Below, piece by piece: positions 26,501 through 41,500 of a stretch of 64,000 bases of DNA. The notes beneath the pieces are model-generated. The model had not been told where the DNA came from. It saw only the letters and a list, made by a program, of their open reading frames with translations, and did no database searches. Position 1 is the stretch's first letter. Each line of letters starts with the position of its first letter. The translations under genes and the position numbers were made by a program. The stretch spans positions 16,245,518-16,309,517 of the forward strand of contig NC_087377.1 of assembly GCF_963675165.1 (NCBI RefSeq), written 5' to 3'. This DNA is from Halichondria panicea. Its lineage: Eukaryota; Porifera; Demospongiae; Suberitida; Halichondriidae.

Positions 26501-29500
26501 ACTCCTGTACAACGATAATTATAATCATATTCTGTAGGTTCTAGTGATGTCACAATTAGTCCCTCTGATTTGATAATCAATTTTGTTGCTTTTGAAAACA
26601 CAACGTTTTCTCTGATTATTGATGCTGACAACGATGATGACTTTGAAGGGTTCCACTCATTTGTGATATCTCTACCGACTGACTCTGACTACATTAATCC
26701 TCTAGCCAGTGACACTGCCAGCACCACCGTCACCATCAGTGACTTTGATGGTGAGTATAGACGACACACTTATTAACCTGACGTTCATGCAATGCATAAA
26801 AATTGCAATTGTCATATCTTTCGCCCTTATTCAGATGCCACTGTTGTGGTAACAGCTTCCACAGAAACGGGTTTGGAGGGTACCAATCTGACTGAAACCT
26901 GTGCCATGCTCTTGGCTGCACCAGGGAACATCATGACCGATATTATACTGAACTTTGAGTTGATTCCTGACACTGCAGGTCGGTGTTACACCCGTGTGTC
27001 TTGGTAGATTTATTAGTCATGTAATAATTTACGAGCTATTGTGCCTCTGATTGTAACTTTCTGTTCAATTGTAGTGTCTTCCTCTTTCACAGACACCAGT
27101 GATTATGCAGCTGTGGGTAGTCTACAGACCGTGATTCCAGCTGGTTCTACTGCCGGCCCTTCGTCACGTGTCTGTGTGAATGTTAGTCTAGTCGATGACG
27201 ACCTTCTCGAAGAGAATGGAGAAGTGTTCTCTGTACGTTTGCAATCTGAAAATGCCGAAGTCGGTTCTTCAAATACCATCGATGTTTCTATTACTGATGA
27301 TGATGGTAACTGAAAAACAATAAAAAGCTATTGTTGTAAAAGCACAATGGCCATGGTTTACCATTAATTAAAGACCCTTTATAAAGTAACTGTTATACAG
27401 TAGATATAATCGTACCTTGTTTTGTGTGTTAATGTAACCAGCATGTGAAAAGTTGTACAGTCCCCTTCCGTATAAATTATACACACGTTTACGTAACTTG
27501 AAGGCATAATTATGATGTGAGAATACAAAATGTGATCTAATCTATTGCCTGTTTACCAATTACTGAAGAATGTAGATACATTTTTGGTGGGCTTACTCAT
27601 CGGCCATCAACTGCATACTTCAATCAATTTAACAACCATGCAGTAGTGCAAAGCAATTGTCATCACAAGTACTTTGTTATCCCATTATTTAACTTTCATG
27701 CACATGTCCAGCGTGCACTCTAAACTGCTATACCTGTCAGTGTATATATTACTGTTGCTTTTCACATGCAGCCAATCTCCCGATAATCACGAGTGAGCCC
27801 AGTGACCTCCTCTTAGTCGTTGAAGGGACCACTGTTCAGTTTTCTGTGACAGCTAAAGGCGTTGATTTGACTTACCAGTGGATGAATGGAGATGGAGATC
27901 TTTCTGATATGGTTGATCAGATATCGGGTGCTACCTTGGCAACCTTGATGATCATGAATGTTACCTTGTCAGATGTCAATGGCTATTCAGTCCGAGTTAG
28001 CAACAGTGCTGGTAACGTTGATTCGTTGACAGCAAATCTAATCACAAGTAAGACAGCTTTTCTTTATCGTACTGATTGACTTTTCCCTACTGCAGCCTCT
28101 AGTTACCAAGTGACCCTTAGTAACAGCTCAATACTGGAAACTATAGAAAGCAGTCAGGCTAGCATTCTTTATCAAGCAACTCTGTCGAGAATCAATGGAG
28201 AACAAATTCTGAAATTACCTGCCGTGGTCTCAGTTACACTGGTTGCCGAGGGAACACCTTCCAACACAGTTTCTGGTAATAATCAAATGTTTCCATCTGA
28301 AATTCTGTATGACGAATAATTGTAACTTTTCAGAAGAAGGTGTCGATTTCAACATTGGACCCCTCACGGTCAGGTTTGATCCGTGTGACCCTTGCACCCC
28401 AGACCACCTGCAGAGGGAGGCACAGCTGTGTGTGAAGGATGACGATGATTTGGAGTTTGAGCATGGGTTCACTCTCAGTGTTGATTTAGCGTCAACAGAT
28501 CCCTCAGGGATAACTGCAGGAGACCCCCTGCAGATCACCATTACTGATGATGGTAAGTTTCATGTATCAACACATGCAACACTAGCTGTTAGAATCGTTA
28601 TTTTTTCTCAGAGCAATCAACTGTTGGTGTAACATTCGATCAAGCTAACTACAATGTTGCTGAAGGCAGTAGCCTCACTGTGACTGGAAGACTCACTGGA
28701 CTAACAGGAGAGCTGCAGAGTGACTTCTCTCTCACACTGGGTGTTGATTTTTCTGTTAATATACATACATGTAAGCCACGTACAGAAGCTTACTAATTTA
28801 CAATGAAAATGATGGTTTTCGACATGCAGCTTCCCAAGATGTCACATTCAATCGTCCTGTCAATTTCCTTGCCAGTGGAGCCAAAACATTTTACTCTGGA
28901 TGTTGATGCTAACAATGATGACGACTTTGAAGGGTTCCATTCGTTTGTGATATCTCTACCGACTGACTCTGACTACATTAATCCGCTAGCCAGTGACACT
29001 GCCAGTACCACTGTCACCATCAGTGACTTTGATGGTGAGATATAGATTTATTGACCTCACTGTTTCATGCAATGTAGTAAAAATTGTAAAACTATATCTT
29101 TCACCCTTATTCAGATGCCACTATTGTGGTAACAGCTTCCGCAGAAACGGGTGTGGAGCGTACCAATCTGACCGAAACCTGTGCCATGCTCTCGGCGGCA
29201 CCAGGGAACATTATGACCGATATTATAGTGAACTTCGAGTTGATTCCTGACACTGCAGGTCAGTTTTACACTCGAGTGTCATAGTAGATTTATTATCCTG
29301 GTTCCTTCATGGCCATGTGTTATCGTGACTCCGATTGTAACAATTGTAGTGTCTTCCTCTTTCACAGACACCAGTGACTATGCAGCTGTGGGTAGTCTAC
29401 AGACCGTGATTCCAGCTGGTTCTGCAGTCGGCCTTTCGTCACATGTCTGTGTGAATGTCAGTCTAGTCGATGACAACCTTCTCGAAGAGAATGGAGAAAG

Positions 29501-32500
29501 ATTCTCTGTACGTTTGCAATCTGAAAATGCCGAAGTTGGTTCTTCAAATACCATCGATGTTTCTATTACTGATGATGATGGTAACTGAAAAAGAATATTT
29601 CTATAGCATGCACTTTCACTTATATAATTCCTTTCATCCAGCTGGTGATTTTCAACTTTCTTTGGCTACTGATGATGGAGCATTAAGTTTCAAAGAAGAT
29701 TTGGAACAAGATATCGATTTTCTTTTGACACTGAGCAGAATAGATGGAGAGCCTGTTCGTCTTGCTACCCGGATCTTGTTCTCTGTATCCACAACTGGAT
29801 TTCCTGCCAATGTTTCTGGTAAGTCAATTCAAAAATTTGTCAATCATTTATTGAACTTACATATCAGTAAATTTTATTGTAGTTCGAATTCATGCATGAG
29901 TTTTGGTGATGTTGTACAATGATTCCCTTGCAGATCGAGGCATTGATTTTGACAGCCCATCTTCCTCATTTAGTTATGTCATCTTTGGAGAGTGTGATCC
30001 GTGTTTTGGTGATTCATCAATGTTGGAAATTGGACAGACGGTCAATTTTGTTCAAACATCCGTTAAGGATGATGATGCTTTAGAATTTGATCATGGATTC
30101 ATTCTTGAAGTAGTTGGTCCACCCAATAGTATAATCCCGCCAAGTCCAGTACAGATCAACATCACTGATGATGGTATGTGTGTCAGTCATTCACTGAAGA
30201 ATTTATCATTATAATTATTGCATTGATCTCCACAGAACAATCGACAGTTGGTGTAACATTCGATCAAGCTAACTACACTGTTGCTGAGGGCAGTAGTCTT
30301 ACTGTGACTGGAAGACTCACTGGACTAACAGGAGAGCTGCAAAGCAATTTCTCTCTCACACTAAGTGTTGATTTCTCTGTTGATACATTAACAGGTAAGC
30401 CACTAATGCTGGACTCCTGTACAACGATAATTATAATCATATTCTGTAGGTTCTAGTGATGTCACAATTAGTCCCTCTGATTTGATAATCAATTTTGTTG
30501 CTTTTGAAAACACAACGTTTTCTCTGATTATTGATGCTGACAACGATGATGACTTTGAAGGGTTCCACTCATTTGTGATATCTCTACCGACTGACTCTGA
30601 CTACATTAATCCTCTAGCCAGTGACACTGCCAGCACCACCGTCACCATCAGTGACTTTGATGGTGAGTATAGACGACACACTTATTAACCTGACGTTCAT
30701 GCAATGCATAAAAATTGTAATTGTCATATCTTTCGCCCTTATTCAGATGCCACTGTTGTGGTAACAGCTTCCACAGAAACGGGTTTGGAGGGTACCAATC
30801 TGACTGAAACCTGTGCCATGCTCTCGGCTGCACCAGGGAACATCATGACCGATATTATACTGAACTTTGAGTTGATTCCTGACACTGCAGGTCGGTGTTA
30901 CACCCGTGTGTCTTGGTAGATTTATTAGTCATGTAATAATTTACGAGCTATTGTGCCTCTGATTGTAACTTTCTGTTCAATTGTAGTGTCTTCCTCTTTC
31001 ACAGACACCAGTGATTATGCAGCTGTGGGTAGTCTACAGACCGTGATTCCAGCTGGTTCTACTGCTGGCCCTTCGTCACGTGTCTGTGTGAATGTTAGTC
31101 TAGTCGATGACGACCTTCTTGAAGAGAATGGAGAAGTGTTCTCTGTACGTTTGCAATCTGAAAATGTCGAAGTTGGTTCTTCAAATACCATCGATGTTTC
31201 TATTACTGATGATGATGGTAACTGAAAAACAATAAAAAGCTATTGTTGTAAAAGCACAATGGCCATGGTTTACCATTAATTAAAGACCCTTTATAAAGTA
31301 ACTGTTATACAGTAGATATAATCGTGCCTTGTTTTGTGTGTTAATGTAACCAGCATGTGAAAAGTTGTACAGTCCCCTTCCGTATAAATTATACACACGT
31401 TTACGTAACTTGAAGGCATAATTATGATGTGAGAATACAAAATGTGATCTAATCTATTGCCTGTTTACCAATTACTGAAGAATGTAGATACATTTTTGGT
31501 GGGCTTACTCATCGGCCATCAACTGCATACTTCAATCAATTTAACAACCATGCAGTAGTGCAAAGCAATTGTCATCACCAGTACTTTGTTATCCCATTAT
31601 TTAACTTTCATGCACATGTCCAGCGTGCACTCTAAACTGCTATACCTGTCAGTGTATATATTACTGTTGCTTTTCACATGCAGCCAATCTCCCGATAATC
31701 ACGAGTGAGCCCAGTGACCTCCTCTTAGTCGTTGAAGGGACCACTGTTCAGTTTTCTGTGACAGCTAAAGGCGTTGATTTGACTTACCAGTGGATGAATG
31801 GAGATGGAGATCTTTCTGATATGGTTGATCAGATATCGGGTGCTACCTTGGCAACCTTGATGATCATGAATGTTACCTTGTCAGATGTCAATGGCTATTC
31901 AGTCCGAGTTAGCAACAGTGCTGGTAACGTTGATTCGTTGACAGCAAATCTAATCACAAGTAAGACAGCTTTTCTTTATCGTACTGATTGACTTTTCCCT
32001 ACTGCAGCCTCTAGTTACCAAGTGACCCTTAGTAACAGCTCAATACTGGAAACTATAGAAAGCAGTCAGGCTAGCATTCTTTATCAAGCAACTCTGTCGA
32101 GAATCAATGGAGCACAAATTCTGAAATTACCTGCCGTGGTCTCAGTTACACTGGTTGCCGAGGGAACACCTTCAAACACAGTTTCTGGTAATAATCAAAT
32201 GTTTCCATCTGAAATTCTGTATGACGAATAATTGTAACTTTTCAGAAGAAGGTGTCGATTTCAACATTGGACCCCTCACGGTCAGGTTTGATCCGTGTGA
32301 CCCTTGCACCCCAGACCACCTGCAGAGGGAGGCACAGCTGTGTGTGAAGGATGACGATGATTTGGAGTTTGAGCATGGGTTCACTCTCAGTGTTGATTTA
32401 GCGTCAACAGATCCCTCAGGGATAACTGCAGGAGACCCCCTGCAGATCACCATTACTGATAATGGTAAGTTTCATGTATCAACACATGCAACACTAGCTG

Positions 32501-35500
32501 TTAGAATCGTTATTTTTTCTCAGAGCAATCAACTGTTGGTGTAACATTCGATCAAGCTAACTACACTGTTGCTGAAGGCAGTAGCCTCACTGTGACTGGA
32601 AGACTCACTGGACTAACAGGAGAACTGCAGAGTGACTTCTCTCTCACACTCGGTGTTGATTTTTCTGTTAATATACATACATGTAAGCCACGTACAGAAG
32701 CTTACTAATTTACAATGAAATGATGGTTTTCGACATGCAGCTTCCCAAGATGTCACATTCAATCGTGCTGTCAATTTCATGGCCAGTGGAGCCAAAACAT
32801 TTTCTCTGGATGTTGATGCTAACAATGATGACGACTTTGAAGGGTTCCATTCGTTTGTGATATCTCTACCGACTGACTCTGACTACATTAATCCTCTAGT
32901 CAGTGACACTGCCAGTACCACCGTTACCATCAGTGACTTTGATGGTGAGATATAGATTTATTGACCTCACTGTTTCATGCAATGTAGTAAAATTTGTAAA
33001 ACTATATTTTTCGCCCTTATTCAGATGCCACTGTTGTGGTAACAACTTCCGTAGAAACGGGTTTGGAGGGTACCAATCTGATCGAAACCTGTGCCATGCT
33101 CTCGGCTGCACCAGGGAACATTATGACCGATATTATAGTGAATTTCGAGTTGATTCCTGACACTGCAGGTCGGTTTTACACCCGAGTGTCATAGTAGATT
33201 ATTATCCTGGTTCTTTCATGGCCATGTGATATCGTGCCTCTGATTGTAACTTTCAGTTCAATTGTAGTGTCTTCTTTTTTCACAGATACCAGTGATTATG
33301 CAGCTGTGGGTAGTCTACAGACCATGATTCCAGCTGGTTCTACAGTTGGCCTTTCGTCACGTGTCTGTGTAAATGTCAGTCTAGTCGATGACAACCTTCT
33401 CGAAGAGAATGGAGAAAGATTCTCTGTACGTTTGCAATCTGAAAATGCCGAAGTTGGTTCTTCAAATACCATCGATGTTTCTATTACTGATGATGATGGT
33501 AACTGAAAAACAATATTTCTATAGCGTGCACTTTCACTTATATAATTCCTTTCATCCAGCTGGTGATTTTCAACTTTCTTTGGCTACTGATGATGCAGCA
33601 TTAAGTTTCAAGGAAGATTTGGAACAAGATATCGATTTTCTTTTGACATTGAGCAGAATAGATGGAGAGCCTGTTCGTCTTGCTACCCAGGTTTTGTTCT
33701 CTGTATCCACAACTGGATTTCCTGCCAATGTTTCTGGTAAGTCAATCCAAAAAGCTGCCAAGCATTAATTGAACTTACATATCAGAAAATTTTATTGTAG
33801 CTACAATTCATGCATGAGTTTTGGTGATGTTGTACAATAATTCCCTTGCAGATCGAGGCATTGACTTTGAAAGCCCATCTTCCTCATTTAGTTATGTCAT
33901 CTTTGGAGAGTGTGATCCGTGTTTTGGTAATTCAATGTTAGAAATTGGACAGACAGTCAATTTTGTCCAAACATTTGTTAAGGATGATGATGATTTAGAA
34001 TTTGATCATGGATTCATTCTTGAAGTAGTTGGTCCACCTGATAGTATAATCCTGCCAAGTCCAGTACAGATCAACATCACTGATGACGGTATGTGTGTCA
34101 GTTATTCACTGAAGAATTTATCATTATCATTGATTTCACAGAACAATCAACAGTTGGTGTAACATTCGATCAAGCTAACTACACTGTTTCTGAGGGCAGT
34201 AGCCTCACTGTGACTGGAAGACTCACTGGACTAACAGGAGAGCTGCAAAGCAACTTCTCTCTCACACTAAGTGTTGATTTCTCTCTTGATGCATTAACAA
34301 GTAAGTCACTAAAACTGGATTTGTGTTCAATAACAATGATGGTTTACAGATACTAGTGATGTCACATTCAACCCTGCTAACTTGATCATCAATTTCGCTG
34401 CCTTTGAAAACTTAACGTTTTCTCTGACTATTGATGCTAACGATGACAATGATTTTGAAGGGCTCCACTCGTTTGTGATATCTCTACCGACTGACTCTGA
34501 CTACATTAATCCTCTATTCAGTGACACTGCCAATACAACCATCACCATCAGTGACTTTGATGGTGAGATATAGACGACACATTTATTGACCTCGTAGTAA
34601 TACTAAAAATTGTAACTGTCATAAAAACTATATCTTTTGCCCTTATTCAGATGCCACTGTTGTGGTAACAGCTTCTACAGAAACGGGTTTGGAGGGTACC
34701 AATCTGACTGAAACCTGTGCCATGCTCTCGGCTGCACCTGGGAATATTATGACCGATATTATAGTGAACTTTGAGTTGATTCCTGACTCTGCAGGTCAGT
34801 GTTACGCCCGAGTGTCTTGGTAGTCTTGGTTCCTTTATGGCCATGTGATAATTTACAAGTTATTGTGCCTTTTGATTGTGATTTTCAGTTCAATTGTGGT
34901 ATCTTCCTCTTTCACAGACGCCAGTGACTATGCAGCTCTGGGTAGTCTACAGACCGTGATTCTAGCTGGTTCTATTGCCGGCCCTTCGTCACGTGTCTGT
35001 GTGAATGTTAGTCTAGTCGATGACGACCTTCTCGAAGAGAATGGAGAAAGATTCTCTGTACGTTTGCAATCTGAAAATGCCGAAGTCGGTTCTTCAAAGA
35101 ACATCGATGTTTCTATTACTGATGATGATGGTAACTGAAAAACAATAGTATAGTGTGCACTTTCACTTACATAATTTCTCTCATCCAGCTGGTGATTTTA
35201 AACTTTCTTTGACTGCTGATGATGGAGCAGTAAGTTTCAATGAAGATTTGGAACAAGATATCGATTTTCTTTTGACACTGAGCAGAATAGATGGAGAGCC
35301 TGTTCGTCTTGCTACCCGGGTCTTGTTCTCTGTATCCACAACTGGATTTCCTGCCAATCTTTCTGGTAAGTCAATACAAAAATTTCCCAATCATTTATTA
35401 AACTCACATATATCAGCAAATTTTATTGTAGTTCGTATTCATGCATGAGTTTTGTGATGTTGTACAATGATTCCCTTGCAGATCGAGGCATTGATTTTGA

Positions 35501-38500
35501 CAGCCCATCTTCCTCATTTAGTTATGTCATCTTTGGAGAGTGTGATCCGTGTTTTGGTGATTCAATGTTGGAAATTGGACAGACGGTTAATTTTGTTCAA
35601 ACATCCGTTAAGGATGATGATGATTTAGAGTTCAATCATGGATTTTTTCTTGAAGTAGTTGGTCCACCTGATAGTATAATCCTGCCAAGTCCAGTACAGA
35701 TCAACATCACTGATGACGGTACGTGTGTCAGTTATTCACTGAAGAATTTATCATTATACTGATTTTCACAGAACAATCAACAGTTGGTGTAACATTTGAC
35801 CAAGCTAACTACACTGTTGCTGAGGGCAGTAGTCTTACTGTGACTGGAAGACTCACTGGACTAACAGGAGAGCTGCAAAGCAATTTCTCTCTCACACTCA
35901 GTGTTGATTTCTCTGTTGATACATTAACAGGTAAGCCACTAATGCTGGACTCCTGTACAACGATAATTATAATCATATTCTGTAGGTTCTAGTGATGTCA
36001 CAATTAGTCCCTCTGATTTGATAATCAATTTTGTTGCTTTTGAAAACACAACGTTTTCTCTGATTATTGATGCTGACAACGATGATGACTTTGAAGGGTT
36101 CCACTCATTTGTGATATCTCTACCGACTGACTCTGACTACATTAATCCTCTAGCCAGTGACACTGCCAGCACCACCGTCACCATCAGTGACTTTGATGGT
36201 GAGTATAGACGACACACTTATTAACCTGACGTTCATGCAATGCATAAAAATTGCAATTGTCATATCTTTCGCCCTTATTCAGATGCCACTGTTGTGGTAA
36301 CAGCTTCCACAGAAACGGGTTTGGAGGGTACCAATCTGACTGAAACCTGTGCCATGCTCTTGGCTGCACCAGGGAACATCATGACCGATATTATACTGAA
36401 CTTTGAGTTGATTCCTGACACTGCAGGTCGGTGTTACACCCGTGTGTCTTGGTAGATTTATTAGTCATGTAATAATTTACGAGCTATTGTGCCTCTGATT
36501 GTAACTTTCTGTTCAATTGTAGTGTCTTCCTCTTTCACAGACACCAGTGATTATGCAGCTGTGGGTAGTCTACAGACCGTGATTCCAGCTGGTTCTACTG
36601 CCGGCCCTTCGTCACGTGTCTGTGTGAATGTTAGTCTAGTCGATGACGACCTTCTCGAAGAGAATGGAGAAGTGTTCTCTGTACGTTTGCAATCTGAAAA
36701 TGCCGAAGTCGGTTCTTCAAATACCATCGATGTTTCTATTACTGATGATGATGGTAACTGAAAAACAATAAAAAGCTATTGTTGTAAAAGCACAATGGCC
36801 ATGGTTTACCATTAATTAAAGACCCTTTATAAAGTAACTGTTATACAGTAGATATAATCGTACCTTGTTTTGTGTGTTAATGTAACCAGCATGTGAAAAG
36901 TTGTACAGTCCCCTTCCGTATAAATTATACACACGTTTACGTAACTTGAAGGCATAATTATGATGTGAGAATACAAAATGTGATCTAATCTATTGCCTGT
37001 TTACCAATTACTGAAGAATGTAGATACATTTTTGGTGGGCTTACTCATCGGCCATCAACTGCATACTTCAATCAATTTAACAACCATGCAGTAGTGCAAA
37101 GCAATTGTCATCACAAGTACTTTGTTATCCCATTATTTAACTTTCATGCACATGTCCAGCGTGCACTCTAAACTGCTATACCTGTCAGTGTATATATTAC
37201 TGTTGCTTTTCACATGCAGCCAATCTCCCGATAATCACGAGTGAGCCCAGTGACCTCCTCTTAGTCGTTGAAGGGACCACTGTTCAGTTTTCTGTGACAG
37301 CTAAAGGCGTTGATTTGACTTACCAGTGGATGAATGGAGATGGAGATCTTTCTGATATGGTTGATCAGATATCGGGTGCTACCTTGGCAACCTTGATGAT
37401 CATGAATGTTACCTTGTCAGATGTCAATGGCTATTCAGTCCGAGTTAGCAACAGTGCTGGTAACGTTGATTCGTTGACAGCAAATCTAATCACAAGTAAG
37501 ACAGCTTTTCTTTATCGTACTGATTGACTTTTCCCTACTGCAGCCTCTAGTTACCAAGTGACCCTTAGTAACAGCTCAATACTGGAAACTATAGAAAGCA
37601 GTCAGGCTAGCATTCTTTATCAAGCAACTCTGTCGAGAATCAATGGAGAACAAATTCTGAAATTACCTGCCGTGGTCTCAGTTACACTGGTTGCCGAGGG
37701 AACACCTTCCAACACAGTTTCTGGTAATAATCAAATGTTTCCATCTGAAATTCTGTATGACGAATAATTGTAACTTTTCAGAAGAAGGTGTCGATTTCAA
37801 CATTGGACCCCTCACGGTCAGGTTTGATCCGTGTGACCCTTGCACCCCAGACCACCTGCAGAGGGAGGCACAGCTGTGTGTGAAGGATGACGATGATTTG
37901 GAGTTTGAGCATGGGTTCACTCTCAGTGTTGATTTAGCGTCAACAGATCCCTCAGGGATAACTGCAGGAGACCCCCTGCAGATCACCATTACTGATGATG
38001 GTAAGTTTCATGTATCAACACATGCAACACTAGCTGTTAGAATCGTTATTTTTTCTCAGAGCAATCAACTGTTGGTGTAACATTCGATCAAGCTAACTAC
38101 AATGTTGCTGAAGGCAGTAGCCTCACTGTGACTGGAAGACTCACTGGACTAACAGGAGAGCTGCAGAGTGACTTCTCTCTCACACTGGGTGTTGATTTTT
38201 CTGTTAATATACATACATGTAAGCCACGTACAGAAGCTTACTAATTTACAATGAAAATGATGGTTTTCGACATGCAGCTTCCCAAGATGTCACATTCAAT
38301 CGTCCTGTCAATTTCCTTGCCAGTGGAGCCAAAACATTTTACTCTGGATGTTGATGCTAACAATGATGACGACTTTGAAGGGTTCCATTCGTTTGTGATA
38401 TCTCTACCGACTGACTCTGACTACATTAATCCGCTAGCCAGTGACACTGCCAGTACCACTGTCACCATCAGTGACTTTGATGGTGAGATATAGATTTATT

Positions 38501-41500
38501 GACCTCACTGTTTCATGCAATGTAGTAAAAATTGTAAAACTATATCTTTCACCCTTATTCAGATGCCACTATTGTGGTAACAGCTTCCGCAGAAACGGGT
38601 GTGGAGCGTACCAATCTGACCGAAACCTGTGCCATGCTCTCGGCGGCACCAGGGAACATTATGACCGATATTATAGTGAACTTCGAGTTGATTCCTGACA
38701 CTGCAGGTCAGTTTTACACTCGAGTGTCATAGTAGATTTATTATCCTGGTTCCTTCATGGCCATGTGTTATCGTGACTCCGATTGTAACAATTGTAGTGT
38801 CTTCCTCTTTCACAGACACCAGTGACTATGCAGCTGTGGGTAGTCTACAGACCGTGATTCCAGCTGGTTCTGCAGTCGGCCTTTCGTCACATGTCTGTGT
38901 GAATGTCAGTCTAGTCGATGACAACCTTCTCGAAGAGAATGGAGAAAGATTCTCTGTACGTTTGCAATCTGAAAATGCCGAAGTTGGTTCTTCAAATACC
39001 ATCGATGTTTCTATTACTGATGATGATGGTAACTGAAAAAGAATATTTCTATAGCATGCACTTTCACTTATATAATTCCTTTCATCCAGCTGGTGATTTT
39101 CAACTTTCTTTGGCTACTGATGATGGAGCATTAAGTTTCAAAGAAGATTTGGAACAAGATATCGATTTTCTTTTGACACTGAGCAGAATAGATGGAGAGC
39201 CTGTTCGTCTTGCTACCCGGATCTTGTTCTCTGTATCCACAACTGGATTTCCTGCCAATGTTTCTGGTAAGTCAATTCAAAAATTTGTCAATCATTTATT
39301 GAACTTACATATCAGTAAATTTTATTGTAGTTCGAATTCATGCATGAGTTTTGGTGATGTTGTACAATGATTCCCTTGCAGATCGAGGCATTGATTTTGA
39401 CAGCCCATCTTCCTCATTTAGTTATGTCATCTTTGGAGAGTGTGATCCGTGTTTTGGTGATTCATCAATGTTGGAAATTGGACAGACGGTCAATTTTGTT
39501 CAAACATCCGTTAAGGATGATGATGCTTTAGAATTTGATCATGGATTCATTCTTGAAGTAGTTGGTCCACCCAATAGTATAATCCCGCCAAGTCCAGTAC
39601 AGATCAACATCACTGATGATGGTATGTGTGTCAGTCATTCACTGAAGAATTTATCATTATAATTATTGCATTGATCTCCACAGAACAATCGACAGTTGGT
39701 GTAACATTCGATCAAGCTAACTACACTGTTGCTGAGGGCAGTAGTCTTACTGTGACTGGAAGACTCACTGGACTAACAGGAGAGCTGCAAAGCAATTTCT
39801 CTCTCACACTAAGTGTTGATTTCTCTGTTGATACATTAACAGGTAAGCCACTAATGCTGGACTCCTGTACAACGATAATTATAATCATATTCTGTAGGTT
39901 CTAGTGATGTCACAATTAGTCCCTCTGATTTGATAATCAATTTTGTTGCTTTTGAAAACACAACGTTTTCTCTGATTATTGATGCTGACAACGATGATGA
40001 CTTTGAAGGGTTCCACTCATTTGTGATATCTCTACCGACTGACTCTGACTACATTAATCCTCTAGCCAGTGACACTGCCAGCACCACCGTCACCATCAGT
40101 GACTTTGATGGTGAGTATAGACGACACACTTATTAACCTGACGTTCATGCAATGCATAAAAATTGTAATTGTCATATCTTTCGCCCTTATTCAGATGCCA
40201 CTGTTGTGGTAACAGCTTCCACAGAAACGGGTTTGGAGGGTACCAATCTGACTGAAACCTGTGCCATGCTCTCGGCTGCACCAGGGAACATCATGACCGA
40301 TATTATACTGAACTTTGAGTTGATTCCTGACACTGCAGGTCGGTGTTACACCCGTGTGTCTTGGTAGATTTATTAGTCATGTAATAATTTACGAGCTATT
40401 GTGCCTCTGATTGTAACTTTCTGTTCAATTGTAGTGTCTTCCTCTTTCACAGACACCAGTGATTATGCAGCTGTGGGTAGTCTACAGACCGTGATTCCAG
40501 CTGGTTCTACTGCTGGCCCTTCGTCACGTGTCTGTGTGAATGTTAGTCTAGTCGATGACGACCTTCTTGAAGAGAATGGAGAAGTGTTCTCTGTACGTTT
40601 GCAATCTGAAAATGTCGAAGTTGGTTCTTCAAATACCATCGATGTTTCTATTACTGATGATGATGGTAACTGAAAAACAATAAAAAGCTATTGTTGTAAA
40701 AGCACAATGGCCATGGTTTACCATTAATTAAAGACCCTTTATAAAGTAACTGTTATACAGTAGATATAATCGTGCCTTGTTTTGTGTGTTAATGTAACCA
40801 GCATGTGAAAAGTTGTACAGTCCCCTTCCGTATAAATTATACACACGTTTACGTAACTTGAAGGCATAATTATGATGTGAGAATACAAAATGTGATCTAA
40901 TCTATTGCCTGTTTACCAATTACTGAAGAATGTAGATACATTTTTGGTGGGCTTACTCATCGGCCATCAACTGCATACTTCAATCAATTTAACAACCATG
41001 CAGTAGTGCAAAGCAATTGTCATCACCAGTACTTTGTTATCCCATTATTTAACTTTCATGCACATGTCCAGCGTGCACTCTAAACTGCTATACCTGTCAG
41101 TGTATATATTACTGTTGCTTTTCACATGCAGCCAATCTCCCGATAATCACGAGTGAGCCCAGTGACCTCCTCTTAGTCGTTGAAGGGACCACTGTTCAGT
41201 TTTCTGTGACAGCTAAAGGCGTTGATTTGACTTACCAGTGGATGAATGGAGATGGAGATCTTTCTGATATGGTTGATCAGATATCGGGTGCTACCTTGGC
41301 AACCTTGATGATCATGAATGTTACCTTGTCAGATGTCAATGGCTATTCAGTCCGAGTTAGCAACAGTGCTGGTAACGTTGATTCGTTGACAGCAAATCTA
41401 ATCACAAGTAAGACAGCTTTTCTTTATCGTACTGATTGACTTTTCCCTACTGCAGCCTCTAGTTACCAAGTGATCCTTAGTAACAGCTCAATACTGGAAA

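Noticed and set aside
22236-27305. Pseudogene status for the A units
   Set aside because: All exons I checked are open, in phase and with good splice sites; only the B units carry a shift.
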